Source: Hyphomicrobium sp. (GTDB lineage: Bacteria; Pseudomonadota; Alphaproteobacteria; Rhizobiales; Hyphomicrobiaceae). Taken from it: 64,000 nucleotides of DNA. Shown here one piece after another: positions 8,896 to 18,062 of this stretch; the stretch's first letter is position 1; every line of letters starts with the position of its first letter. The DNA is taken from NCBI GenBank assembly GCA_016716675.1, contig JADJVG010000007.1, positions 1 to 64,000 of the forward strand, in the 5' to 3' direction. A program made the position numbers and the translations under genes. A model generated the notes under the pieces. That model had not been told where the DNA came from. It searched no databases and saw nothing but the letters and a program-made list of their open reading frames with translations.

Positions 8896-9938
8896 GACGG
8901 ATGCTCTCCCGGCAGATCGGCCATGTCACGCAGCAGCGCTTCAGCGGCGCGCACGATGGGCAACGCGAGCGCCGCTCCCGTGCCCTCGCCGAGCCGCATG
9001 CCAAGGTCGAGCAGAGGCGTCGCGCCAAGATACGCGAGCAGCGCCCGGTGGCCAGCTTCAGCGGAGCAGTGCGCGAACACGCAATGGCCGGCAACGCCCG
9101 GATCAATCGAGATCGCCGCTGCCGCAACCGCCGTGGCGATGAAACCATCGACCACGATGATGCAGCCTTGCTCGGCGGCTTCAAGCATGGCGCCGGTCAT
9201 CATGACCATTTCGAAACCCGCGAACTGACGCAAGGCTTCCGCCGTGCGCGCCGGGTTGTCTCCGTACCCTAGCGCGGCGCGGGCGAAGGCATCGCCAAGC
9301 ACTTGCCGTTTATGATCGAGGCCGAGCGGCGGAATGCCGGCACCGGCGCCGACCAGTGTTTCAAGGGGGATGCCGGTGATGGCGTGTGCCACCAGAGACG
9401 CGGCGCTGGTATTGCCGATGCCGACTTCACCAAAGGCGAGCAGCTTGCTGCCGGCCTGCGCTAGATCGGCTGCGATGTCGCCGCCCGCGGCCATGGCATT
9501 TTCAAAGTCCCGGCGATCCATGGCCGGGCCGTGGCGCGCATTGGCGGTGCCATTGCCGATCCGCCGGTCCAGCAGATTGGGGTGATCGTCGAGCGGCGCC
9601 AGCATACCGGCATCGACCAGTAGGACGTCGGTTGCCGTCGTGCCGGCGCAGATGTTGATGCCCGCACCACCCGCCAGAATGAGCTTGGCGATCTCACGCG
9701 TCACCACCGATGGATAGGCCGTGACACCTTCGGCTGTCAGCCCGTGATCGCCTGCGAAGACGACGACTTTTGCCGACCCCAGATCCGGCGTCAGCGAACC
9801 CGTCACCATGCCGATCTGTATGGCGAGCGCTTCCAGCCGCCCCAGCGATCCGGCGGGCTTGGCCTTGCCGTGGACGCGCGCGACCAGCGCCGCCCTGAGC
9901 GCGTCACGTCCGGCATCCTGATCGAAAGACACGGTCAT
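8892..9938 (-). CDS. cobT: Nicotinate-nucleotide-dimethylbenzimidazole phosphoribosyltransferase
   Basis: Activates 5,6-dimethylbenzimidazole to alpha-ribazole phosphate for the lower ligand of vitamin B12. Recognisable stretches are 'AGSLGRLEALAIQIG', 'VVVFAGDHGLTAEGVTAYP', 'GEVGIGNTSAASLV' and 'LGMRLGEGTGAALALP', the last holding the expected catalytic glutamate of the GEGTG motif. Length of 348 residues is usual. It overlaps glcF upstream and cobS downstream by 4 bases each, so it is translationally linked to both. I see no cobalamin riboswitch in front of this gene string. Confidence 0.96.
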   Translation of the reverse strand: MTVSFDQDAGRDALRAALVARVHGKAKPAGSLGRLEALAIQIGMVTGSLTPDLGSAKVVVFAGDHGLTAEGVTAYPSVVTREIAKLILAGGAGINICAGTTATDVLLVDAGMLAPLDDHPNLLDRRIGNGTANARHGPAMDRRDFENAMAAGGDIAADLAQAGSKLLAFGEVGIGNTSAASLVAHAITGIPLETLVGAGAGIPPLGLDHKRQVLGDAFARAALGYGDNPARTAEALRQFAGFEMVMMTGAMLEAAEQGCIIVVDGFIATAVAAAAISIDPGVAGHCVFAHCSAEAGHRALLAYLGATPLLDLGMRLGEGTGAALALPIVRAAEALLRDMADLPGEHPS

Positions 9939-11299
9939 GCGGAAATATAGTCGTCAGCGGTGCGCTGCGGCTGGGGGACCGAGGTCGAAAATTCAGCGAG
10001 ACTTTCGAGGCCCTGCGGCACCGGTCCGCCATGGGCCCAGTCGAGAAGTTCGACCGTGTGGACGACGGGATAATCGAGACCCGATTGCAGCTGTTGAATG
10101 CAGCCGATGTTGCCGGCAGCCACGACGTCAGGCCGCAAGGCCTTGATGTGATCGGCTTTGCGGTCGCGCAAGTCGGTTGCGATTTTGGGTTGCAGGATGT
10201 TGTAAACGCCGGCTGACCCGCAGCACAGGTGGCTTTCCGGAATATCGAGGACGGTGTAGCCCGCTTTCTTGAGCAGCGCTTTCGGCTGGAACGTCACGCG
10301 CTGGCCATGCTGCAACGAGCACGCCGCATGATAAGCGACTTTCAAACTCGTCCAGCGCTTCGGCGCGCCGATGTCGTGGGTCGTCAGAAATTCGGTGATG
10401 TCCTTGGTGCGCATCGACACTTGCTTGGCGCGCTCGGCATACTCGGGATCATCTTTCAGGAAATGCGCGTAATCTTTAATTGTAGTGCCGCAGCCCGAAG
10501 CGTTGATGATGATCGCATCGACGTTGCCGCGCGCGATTTCCTTCGACCACGCATCGACGTTGCGCTTGGCCGAGACGAGCGCCTCGGCTTCCATGCCGAT
10601 GTGCTGCGTGAGCGCGCCGCAACATCCAGCCCCCGCCGACACGACCACGTCCACGCCGCCGCGCGCTAAGATACGGATGGTGGCATCGTTGATTTCAGGC
10701 CGCAGCACCTGCTGGGCACAACCGGCCAGCATCACGACGCGCGCCGTCCGTTCGGTCTTCGTGGCGGCCGTGCCGGGGCCGACGAAGCGCGCCCGCTTGA
10801 CGCGGCGTTGCGGCGCCAGTTCGGCCATCGCCGCAAGTTCGCCCATGCCCATGCGTTTGAACAACGGCCCCAACCGGCGGCCGATCGGCGCGACTTTCAG
10901 CGCCAAGCGGAACCGCCCGGGATACGGCACGATGGCCGCCAGCATGCCGCGCAAGGCGCGTGATTTAAAACTGCGCCGCCCTGTGGTCTCGATGTGATTG
11001 CGGGCAATTTCGACGAGATGCATGTAATCGACGCCCGACGGGCACGTCGTCATGCACGAAAAACACGACAAGCAGCGATCGACGTGGGTCGAGACTTCAG
11101 GTTTGGAGTCGATCCCCTTCTCCAGCATGTCTTTAATGGCATAGATGCGCCCGCGCGGACTATCGCGCTCATCGCCGAGGAGCACATAGGTCGGGCACGT
11201 CGCCGTGCAAAAGCCGCAATGGACGCAGCGCCGCAGAATTTTCTCGGCTTCCGCAATCACCGGATCTTGCAATTGCGCGGCTGTGAAGTTGGTCTGCAT
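9935..11299 (-). CDS. glcF: Glycolate oxidase iron-sulfur subunit
   Basis: Iron-sulfur subunit of glycolate oxidase; with GlcD and GlcE it oxidises glycolate to glyoxylate and passes electrons to the quinone pool. Two 4Fe-4S ferredoxin motifs are visible ('CVHCGFCTATCP' and 'CLSCFSCMTTCPSG'), followed by two CCG-type cysteine-rich domains ('AGCAQQVL...GAGCCG' and 'HAACSLQHG...LCCGSAG'). The start is placed at ATG 11299 because 'MQTNF' is the usual GlcF N-terminus; the open frame runs further up to 11347. It follows glcE and overlaps cobT by 4 bases. Confidence 0.96.
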   Translation of the reverse strand: MQTNFTAAQLQDPVIAEAEKILRRCVHCGFCTATCPTYVLLGDERDSPRGRIYAIKDMLEKGIDSKPEVSTHVDRCLSCFSCMTTCPSGVDYMHLVEIARNHIETTGRRSFKSRALRGMLAAIVPYPGRFRLALKVAPIGRRLGPLFKRMGMGELAAMAELAPQRRVKRARFVGPGTAATKTERTARVVMLAGCAQQVLRPEINDATIRILARGGVDVVVSAGAGCCGALTQHIGMEAEALVSAKRNVDAWSKEIARGNVDAIIINASGCGTTIKDYAHFLKDDPEYAERAKQVSMRTKDITEFLTTHDIGAPKRWTSLKVAYHAACSLQHGQRVTFQPKALLKKAGYTVLDIPESHLCCGSAGVYNILQPKIATDLRDRKADHIKALRPDVVAAGNIGCIQQLQSGLDYPVVHTVELLDWAHGGPVPQGLESLAEFSTSVPQPQRTADDYISA

Positions 11300-11346
11300 A
11301 TCACTCGGTTTCAGTGGCGTTTCGGGATCGGCAACGCAGCCACACA

Positions 11347-12570
11347 TTACAGGTTGGCGTACATGCGGCCACGGTTCAAAAGTCCAAGCGGATCGAATGC
11401 CGCCTTCATGCCGCGCGTCAAGCGTTCGACTTCGGGCTTCATCGGTTCAAAAACATCGACAATGGCGCGCACTTCAGGTGCGGCGCGAATGAGCGTCGCA
11501 TGGCCACCGCGCACCGCAACGGCGCGGCGCACGTCAGAAGCGCCCGCATCAGCGGCGGCGGGCACTTCCAGCCAGATCAGGCCACCCGACCAATCGTAAA
11601 ATGCCTCCGCCGGCATGAATTTTTTAATAGCGGCGACGATTTCCGGCGCCTTCGTCGGCACTGTCGAAATCCGCCATAGGCTGGTTTCCGTCGCATACGG
11701 CATGACGGAAAGCTGGCGCAGCTCATTCCAGATCGCCCAGGTGTCTTCCGACCCGAACTCTAACGGCGTTCCGAACACTTTTAGCGCGTCGATCAGCTTA
11801 TCTTTGCGATAGGCAATGGAGGCTATAAAATTTTCGAGCCGCAACAAGGTCAACGATTGGCCGAGCGCCTTCAGCTTGGGATGCCGCAAGCGAACGGCGG
11901 CGCCCTTCGGCAGGTGCACCGCGCCGGTAACCTCGAACGGCGTGCCCATCGCCGTCGTCAACGCCTCGATTGCCAGATCATCGGGCAGATTGCGATAGAC
12001 CAGGGTCAGCATGGATTCCGGCAGCGGCACGACTTTGAAGGTCAGCTCGGTCAACACCGCAAGGGTTCCCCAACTGCCGGTCAAGCCGCGCGCCACGTCG
12101 AGACCGGTGACGTTCTTCATCACGCGCCCGCCCGACTTGAACAGCTCGGCGCGGCCATTCACGCCGCGCACGCCGAGAAGGTGATCGCGCGCGCTCCCCG
12201 TTGCTATCCGCCGGCTGCCCGACATGTTGGTTGCAAATACTCCGCCGATCGATAGTGCGCCCGCTGGCGCACCCGTCGTCGGGGCAAGGTCAACCGGCTC
12301 GAAGGGTAGCATCTGACCGCGCGAGGCGAGTTCGGCTTCGATTTCCAACAGCGGCGTGCCGGCGCGGGCCGACATCACCAGTTCGGTCGGCTCATAGAGC
12401 GTTACACCCCGCAGCGATGCGGTCGAGATCACGATCTCGGCGGCCGACGGACGGCCGGCATTCCGCAACGCCCCGTGCCCCACGATTTCGGCAGGCATTT
12501 TCTGCGCCGCCAACTTCGCGATAACGGTTTGCAGTTCCCACTCAGCGGCGGGGCGAACTAGTTCAGCCAC
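11347..12570 (-). CDS. glcE: Glycolate oxidase FAD-binding subunit
   Basis: FAD-binding accessory subunit of glycolate oxidase. About 407 residues, with an FAD-binding PCMH-type fold: 'EIVGHGALRNAGRP', 'PLLEIEAELASRGQMLPFEP', 'SIGGVFATNMSGSRR', 'DVARGLTGSWGTLAVLTELTFKV'. The GTG at 12570 is chosen because GGGAG lies six bases upstream and the resulting N-terminus is homologous; the frame stays open to 12660, overlapping glcD. It sits 31 bp after glcD. Confidence 0.92.
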   Translation of the reverse strand: MAELVRPAAEWELQTVIAKLAAQKMPAEIVGHGALRNAGRPSAAEIVISTASLRGVTLYEPTELVMSARAGTPLLEIEAELASRGQMLPFEPVDLAPTTGAPAGALSIGGVFATNMSGSRRIATGSARDHLLGVRGVNGRAELFKSGGRVMKNVTGLDVARGLTGSWGTLAVLTELTFKVVPLPESMLTLVYRNLPDDLAIEALTTAMGTPFEVTGAVHLPKGAAVRLRHPKLKALGQSLTLLRLENFIASIAYRKDKLIDALKVFGTPLEFGSEDTWAIWNELRQLSVMPYATETSLWRISTVPTKAPEIVAAIKKFMPAEAFYDWSGGLIWLEVPAAADAGASDVRRAVAVRGGHATLIRAAPEVRAIVDVFEPMKPEVERLTRGMKAAFDPLGLLNRGRMYANL

Positions 12571-12601
12571 AGGATACTCCCGCGAAAGGGAACACGTAGG
12601 A

Positions 12602-14074
12602 TCATGCCGCGCGCGGCGCAGCAGCAGCACGTTGATCTGTGTGCGCGGCGCTGACGTCAAGCGGGAAAACCTTGGCCGGGTTCAGCAGCCAACCGGGATC
12701 AAACACCGTCTTGATGCGCATCTGCACCGCAAGATCGGTGGGCGAGAACTGCACCGTCATCAGATCGCGCTTCTCAATGCCGACGCCGTGTTCACCGGTC
12801 AGGCACCCGCCGACTTCGACGCACAGCCGCAGAATGTCGGCGCCCGCAAGCTCAGCCTTTTCCGCTTCTTCGGGCGAATTGGCATTGTAGAGGATCAGCG
12901 GATGCAGGTTGCCGTCTCCGGCGTGGAAGATATTGGCGACCTTCAAACCATAGCCCGAGCAGATCTCGCCGATGCGCGTCAAAACATGCGGCAACTGCCC
13001 AAGCGGAATGGTGCCGTCCATGCAGTAGTAGTCGGAGATGCGCCCAACCGCGCCGAAGGCTGCCTTGCGCCCGGCCCAGATGCGCGCGCTATGGTCAGGG
13101 TCCGTGCTGATGACCATGGATTTTGGCTGATAGGCCGACGCGATTTCAGCGATGCGATTGAGCAGCACCCCGATTTCGGTATCCGATCCTTCCACCTCGA
13201 TGATCAAAAGGGCTTCGACGTCGAGCGGATAGCCGGCCGGCGCGAAAGCCTCGCAGACTTCGATAGCTGGTTTGTCCATGTACTCGATGGCCACCGGTAC
13301 GATGCCAGCGCCAATGATGCCGGATACGCAGGCGCCCGCCGACTCGGGCGAGCCAAAACCGACGAGCATCGGGCGCGCGCCCTCCGCAGCCCTCAGTATC
13401 CGAACGGTTGCTTCCGTGATGACGCCGAGCTGACCTTCCGACCCGATCACATAACTGAGCAGATCATAGCCCGGCGCATCGAGGTGCGCGCCGCCAATAT
13501 CGACGACCGTTCCGTCGATCAAGACCATGCGCACGCCGAGCACGTTGTTTGTGGTGACGCCGTATTTGAGGCAATGGGCACCGCCGGAGTTCATGGCTAG
13601 ATTGCCGGCCAGCGTGCACGCAAGCTGCGACGATGGATCGGGGGCGTAGAAGAAGCCGTTGCCCGAGACCCGCGCGGAAATGGCGAGATTGGTGATGCCG
13701 GATTCAACGCGCGCGCAGCGGTTGGCATAATCGACGTCCAGGATGCGATTCATTTTCGAGACGCACAGCACGATCGCATCTTCGGCGGGCAGTGCGCCGC
13801 CGCACAGCGACGTGCCAGCCCCGCGCGGGATGACCTTGAGACCGTTGTCATGGCAATAGCGCAGCACCTTCGACACATCTTCCGTGGTGCGAGGCAGTAC
13901 CACCAGAAGCGGCACGCGGCGGTAGGCCGTCAGGGCATCGGTTTCAAACGCCCGCCTGCCGTCTTCGTCGGCGATCAGGGCGTCCCGGCCGATCAGGCGG
14001 GCGATATCTTCGATAATGGCGGCGCGCCGGCTAATGACCGCCTGGTCTGGATCCGGCAACCTGAGGCTTGTCAT
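12602..14074 (-). CDS. glcD: Glycolate oxidase catalytic FAD subunit
   Basis: Catalytic subunit of glycolate oxidase (FAD-linked oxidase, related to D-lactate dehydrogenase). The FAD pyrophosphate-binding loop ('VIPRGAGTSLCGGALP'), 'PDPSSQLACTLAGNLAMNSGGAHCLKYG' and the C-terminal 'HAGDGNLHPLILY' and 'CLTGEHGVGIEKRDLM' are all present in 490 residues. ATG 14074 has GGAG five bases upstream. It is the first gene of the minus-strand glcDEF-cobTS string and is divergent from the LysR-type gene at 14294, so that regulator may control it. Confidence 0.96.
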   Translation of the reverse strand: MTSLRLPDPDQAVISRRAAIIEDIARLIGRDALIADEDGRRAFETDALTAYRRVPLLVVLPRTTEDVSKVLRYCHDNGLKVIPRGAGTSLCGGALPAEDAIVLCVSKMNRILDVDYANRCARVESGITNLAISARVSGNGFFYAPDPSSQLACTLAGNLAMNSGGAHCLKYGVTTNNVLGVRMVLIDGTVVDIGGAHLDAPGYDLLSYVIGSEGQLGVITEATVRILRAAEGARPMLVGFGSPESAGACVSGIIGAGIVPVAIEYMDKPAIEVCEAFAPAGYPLDVEALLIIEVEGSDTEIGVLLNRIAEIASAYQPKSMVISTDPDHSARIWAGRKAAFGAVGRISDYYCMDGTIPLGQLPHVLTRIGEICSGYGLKVANIFHAGDGNLHPLILYNANSPEEAEKAELAGADILRLCVEVGGCLTGEHGVGIEKRDLMTVQFSPTDLAVQMRIKTVFDPGWLLNPAKVFPLDVSAAHTDQRAAAAPRAA

Positions 14075-14293
14075 GGCGACTCCTTCAAGGCCCAGAACCG
14101 GCGTGATCGCATCGGCCCCAGGGCAAGTGCTGCGCGCACGTTCATCAATATTCTACTTTGCAGCGATTTGTACGTACTCAGATTGGCAATCGGTTAGTAG
14201 TCAGCTTACTCTGATTTGTTACAACAGTTGTTCCCAGACCGCAGTTAAGCGAAGCACCTTCGTCTGGCACAACACCATCAATGGGTTGAATCA
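14075..14293. promoter_or_regulatory. Divergent control region between glcD and the LysR-type gene
   Basis: 219 bp between two divergent start codons, less GC-rich than the flanks. It contains a ten-base direct repeat, TACTCAGATT (14175-14184) and TACTCTGATT (14207-14216), differing by one base. The two copies are 32 bp apart start to start, close to three helical turns. LysR-type proteins usually bind the shared promoter region with their target. That this repeat is the operator is inference. Confidence 0.4.
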
Positions 14294-15312
14294 ATGAGTA
14301 CTCCCAGACACGCGACGCCGAGAGACCCCAACGTGACTGCGATCAGCGACCTCGATATCTTTGCACGCGTCGCCCGCACCGGCAACATGTCCATGGCGGG
14401 TCGTGAGATGGGTTTGTCCCCGGCCGTCGTCTCGAAACGCATCAGCCTCCTCGAAGACCGGCTCGGCGCGCGCTTGTTCCAGCGCACCACACGCCAGTTG
14501 ACCCTGACCGAAACCGGCGAAGGGTACTTCAAGCGGGTCGTCGATATTCTAAGCCTCGTCGAAGAAGCCGAGGATTACGTCAGCCGCCGCAACACATGCC
14601 GCGCGGCGTTCTCAAGATTTCCGCGCCGACCTCGTTTAGCCGGTTGCATATCACGCCGCATTTGCCGGCGTTTCTGGAACGCTACCCTGACATCGAAATC
14701 GACATGCAGTTGACCGACAACTTCGTCGACATCATCCGCGAGGGTTTCGATCTGGCGGTCCGCATTGGTGAACTGGAAGATTCGTCCCTCGTCGCCAAGA
14801 AATTGGCCAAGGAGAACCGGGTCATTTGCGCGGCACCGAAGTATCTGGCCAGCGCCGGTACGCCGAAAACTTTAGAAGATCTTGATGCGCATAACTGCCT
14901 ACTGGCAGGCGCCCAGGATATGTGGCGTCTCGACGGCCCCGATGGTCCGTGCGAAATCCGCGTCAAAGGCAATATGCGCTCAAACTCAGCAGATTTCATC
15001 CGCTCGGCGGTGACCCAGGGCCTGGGGCTCGCATTGCGTGCCACCTGGGATATCGGGCCCGAACTTGAGCGCGGCGAACTCCAGATTGTAATGCCCGACT
15101 ACAAGGGCTCGTCGAAGAATGCGATCTTCGCCGTCTATCCGTGCCGCGAGTTTATGCCGTCGAAGGTCAACGCTTTTATCGAGTACTTCGGCGAGATCCT
15201 CGAAAAGAACCCGGCATGGATCAAGGCCAATGCCACACCGGCGTTATCGGCGGCCAGCGCCGCGGCTGCAGCATCCAAACAGCCGAAAAAAACAGCCACC
15301 AAGCCGGCTTAG
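14294..15312 (+). pseudogene. LysR-family transcriptional regulator gene with one frameshift
   Basis: The first frame (14294 to about 14596) encodes the LysR helix-turn-helix ('DLDIFARVARTGNMSMAGREMGLSPAVVSKRISLLEDRLGARLFQR') and the linker helix. The substrate-binding domain ('PRGVLKISAPTSFSRLHITPHL', 'DFVDIIREGFDLAVR'-like region, 'TQGLGLALRATWDI') continues in another frame to 15312. One missing base near 14596 accounts for it: adding a C in AACAC|ATG joins 'RRNT' to 'MPRGV'. The C-terminus has an Ala/Lys-rich tail. By position it may regulate glcDEF. Sequence error is more likely than decay because both halves are well conserved. Confidence 0.85.
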
Positions 15313-15343
15313 CTGCAATCCAGCACCGCCAACAGTTTCAGGT

Positions 15344-15535
15344 TCAGCAGCGCTCGATGCAGGCTTGAAGCTGCGCGTCGCAATTGGGCGCGGAGATTGA
15401 TTTGGCCGCCATGCGGCACTGATTATGGGCGGCACGGCATTGGGCAACGCAGGTATCCTGCTTGGCCAGTTCCACATCGGGAACACTAGCCGTGACGATG
15501 CCCAAAATCATGGCACTCGCAAGCACGTATTTCAT
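15344..15535 (-). CDS. Small exported protein with a symmetric six-cysteine pattern
   Basis: 63 residues. A short hydrophobic N-terminus (residues 3-18) looks like a signal peptide. The rest has six cysteines spaced C-x3-C-x6-C-x11-C-x6-C-x3-C (residues 29, 33, 40, 52, 59, 63), a mirror-symmetric arrangement that fits two helices held by disulfides. GGGAGG lies 13-18 bases upstream of ATG 15535, supporting translation. It stands alone between the LysR-type gene and gshA. I do not recognise a family; a periplasmic disulfide-stabilised helical hairpin is inference. Confidence 0.65.
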   Translation of the reverse strand: MKYVLASAMILGIVTASVPDVELAKQDTCVAQCRAAHNQCRMAAKSISAPNCDAQLQACIERC

Positions 15536-15686
15536 CGTTATCCGGGCCTCCCGCTGCCCCTAAGGGGGCGGCATTAACGGCCGGCCGTCGCCAAAAACGG
15601 CAACGCGACCAACCGGAGGAAATCTCTTACCGCCGCCAGCCTGAATGAAAGCTGAACCGGACCGGATGCTCGGGTAACGTCTTTAA

Positions 15687-17067
15687 TTAGAAAGCGAATT
15701 CCTCAAAAACATGGTCGATCTGACCGTGCCACGCACCGTTGTAGCGCTCGAGGAGTTGATCCGAAACGGTCCGCCCGGTGCCGGCAATCACGTCCAGTGG
15801 CGCGAGGTAGAGCGTCTCGTCTTGATTCTTGTCGTTGATACGGGCGCGGTTCTTGAGCCCGAGACGTGATCCGCAGTACCTCGCGGGCGATCTCTCCGAC
15901 GGTCGTCGTCCTGAACGGAGTTTGCAGCGCCGTCTTTGGCACCGCGTTGCGCAGCGCTTCGCGTTCCGGCGGCGTCCAATCCTTCACGAGCTGCCACGCC
16001 TGATCGAGTGCCGCCTCATCGTACAAAAGCCCGGTCCACAACGCCGGCAGCGCGGTGATCGAATTCCAGCGGCCACCGTCGGCGCCGCGCATTTCAAGGA
16101 ACCGCTTCATGCGAACTTCCGGGAATAGCGTGGTGAGGTGGTCCGACCAGTCATCGACGGTCGGCAACTCGCCTTCGAGGCCCTTCAATTTACCAGCCAG
16201 GAAATCGCGGAATGACGACCCGGCGACGTCGATGTATGTGCCGCTGCGATAAACGAAGTACATCGGCACATCGAGCGCGTAATCGACATAGCGCTCGTAG
16301 CCCATGCCGGATTCGAAGGCGAAGGGCAGCATGCCCGTGCGCCGCTTGTCGGTGTCGCGCCAGACTTCTGAGCGCATCGACTGAAAACCGTTCGGCTTGC
16401 CTTCGGTAAAGGGTGACGATGCGAATAGCGCTGTCGCGATCGGCTGAAGCGCCAGCGAAACTCGCATTTTCTTGACCATGTCGGCTTCGTTCGCGAAGTC
16501 GAGGTTCACCTGCACGGTCGCTGTGCGATACATCATGTCGAGACCGCGGCTGCCGACCATCGGCATGTAGCGGGTCATCACGTCGTAGCGCTGCTTCGGC
16601 ATGTGCGGCACTTCATCGAGCCGCCACTTGGGCGAGAAGCCAACACCCAGAAACCCGATCTGGAGATCTTCGCCGACGTCGATCACTTCGATCAAATGGG
16701 TCTGCGTTTCATCTGCCGTCTCGTGCAGCGTCTCAAGCGGCGCGCCCGACAACTCGAATTGTCCGCCGGGCTCAAGACTGATCGTGCCGCCCTTCTCGCC
16801 ATCCGGCCGCTTCAGCGCGATGACCTTGCCATTTTCGGAAATCGCAACCCAGCCGTAGCGGCGGATCAGCTGTTCCATCAGCGCCTGAATGCCGTTTCCG
16901 CCTGCGTAGGGGACGGGCGCGAGCGTGCCGGTCTGGAAGACGAACTTTTCGTGTTCGGTGCCGATCCGCCATTGCGGTTTCGGTTTTTCACCTGCCGCAA
17001 TCCAGCGGACGAGATCATCACGCGTTTCAACCGTCGGACTCAGCGCGCCTTGTTCTCTCGTCGACAT
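15687..17067 (-). pseudogene. gshA: Glutamate-cysteine ligase gene (plant type), frameshift near the 3' end
   Basis: First step of glutathione synthesis (gamma-glutamylcysteine). The plant-type family is shown by 'RIGTEHEKFVF', 'ISLEPGGQFELSGAPL', 'RTATVQVNLDFANEADMVKKMRVSLALQPIATALFA' and 'EVRMKRFLEMRGADGG'. From about 15875 downward the frame is wrong: it continues as an Arg-rich tail ending at 15703. The expected C-terminus ('GLKNRARINDKNQDET', then 'IDHVFEEFAF') is in another frame and ends with TAA at 15687. A single indel near 15860-15880 explains this. Only the last 55-60 residues are affected. Probably an intact gene with a sequence error; rsmE and ubiA nearby match common rhizobial order. 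Confidence 0.85.
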
Positions 17068-17188
17068 GCGCGTGCGCCCTGATCTACTTTTCGAAGTCCA
17101 CGAACCACCGTTTGGTGACTGCCCGGCATTATGACCAAGCTCTCGCTATATGGCCGTAGCGAAGAACCACGGCAAGTGGCGAGAAGAA

Positions 17189-17944
17189 CTAGCGCCAATC
17201 GCCTCGCGTTGCATTAACCAGAGTCAACGCCGCAACCGCCGCCGTGTCGGCCCGCATAATGCGCGGCCCCAACCAGATGGCTGTGACGAAGGGCTTGGCC
17301 AGCAGCACCTCGCGCTCGACCGAATCGAACCCGCCTTCCGGACCGATGAGGACGGCAAGCGGGCCGTGTGGCAGCGCAGCCAGCGTGTCGAGCGGGGACT
17401 GCGCGGCGGCCGCCTCGTCACAGAAAACCAGCGTCCGGCGTTCGCCCTGCCCCGGCTCCCCCCACGTCGCCAGCGCCTTGTCGAGCCCAACCGGATCGAG
17501 CACTTCGGGCACGCGCAAAACGCCGCATTGTTCGGCGGCCTCGATGGCATTGGCACGCATGCGATCGAGATTGACGCGCTCGGCAATGGTCCGGTGCGTG
17601 AGTACCGGACGCAACCTAGCAACACCCAGTTCGACGGCCTTCTGCACCATATAGTCGAGGCGTGATCGCTTCAGTGGGGCGAACAGGTAATCGACGTCCG
17701 GCCCCGTGGTCTGCGGCCGCGTCTGCGTCTGAACGGCCAAGACCGCCGAGCGCTTCTTGATATCGCCCAGTTCGGCCAGCCATTCGCCGTCGCGGCCATT
17801 GAACACCAGCACCTGGGCGCCGGCGGGTAGCCGCAGCACGTTGGCCAAATAGTGCGCCTGTGGTTCGGCAAGCGTCAGCCGCGCACCGGCGGCGAGCGGA
17901 GCATCGATAAACAAGCGTTCGGAGGTCAAATCGCGGATGGCCAT
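17189..17944 (-). CDS. rsmE: 16S rRNA (uracil(1498)-N3)-methyltransferase
   Basis: SPOUT-class methyltransferase that modifies U1498 of 16S rRNA. The C-terminal knot signature 'LAVLIGPEGGFDSVEREV', then 'WLGPRIMRADTAAVAALTLV', is typical, as is 'QKAVELGVARLRPVLTHRT'. Start ATG 17944 ('MAIRDLTSERLF') gives 251 residues, the family length. The frame stays open a further 110 codons upstream but that part is unlike the family and runs into the ubiA promoter. It is divergent from ubiA. Confidence 0.94.
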   Translation of the reverse strand: MAIRDLTSERLFIDAPLAAGARLTLAEPQAHYLANVLRLPAGAQVLVFNGRDGEWLAELGDIKKRSAVLAVQTQTRPQTTGPDVDYLFAPLKRSRLDYMVQKAVELGVARLRPVLTHRTIAERVNLDRMRANAIEAAEQCGVLRVPEVLDPVGLDKALATWGEPGQGERRTLVFCDEAAAAQSPLDTLAALPHGPLAVLIGPEGGFDSVEREVLLAKPFVTAIWLGPRIMRADTAAVAALTLVNATRGDWR

Positions 17945-18062
17945 GCCAGACCTATAGCGGTGCCAGTGATCCTCAGCAAAGCCCGACTGCGGCCCAGCGC
18001 GGGGTTGCAGTGGCACAATCGGCGCACTAGCGTCAGGCGTCGCCAATTCCGGAGCCTGATGC

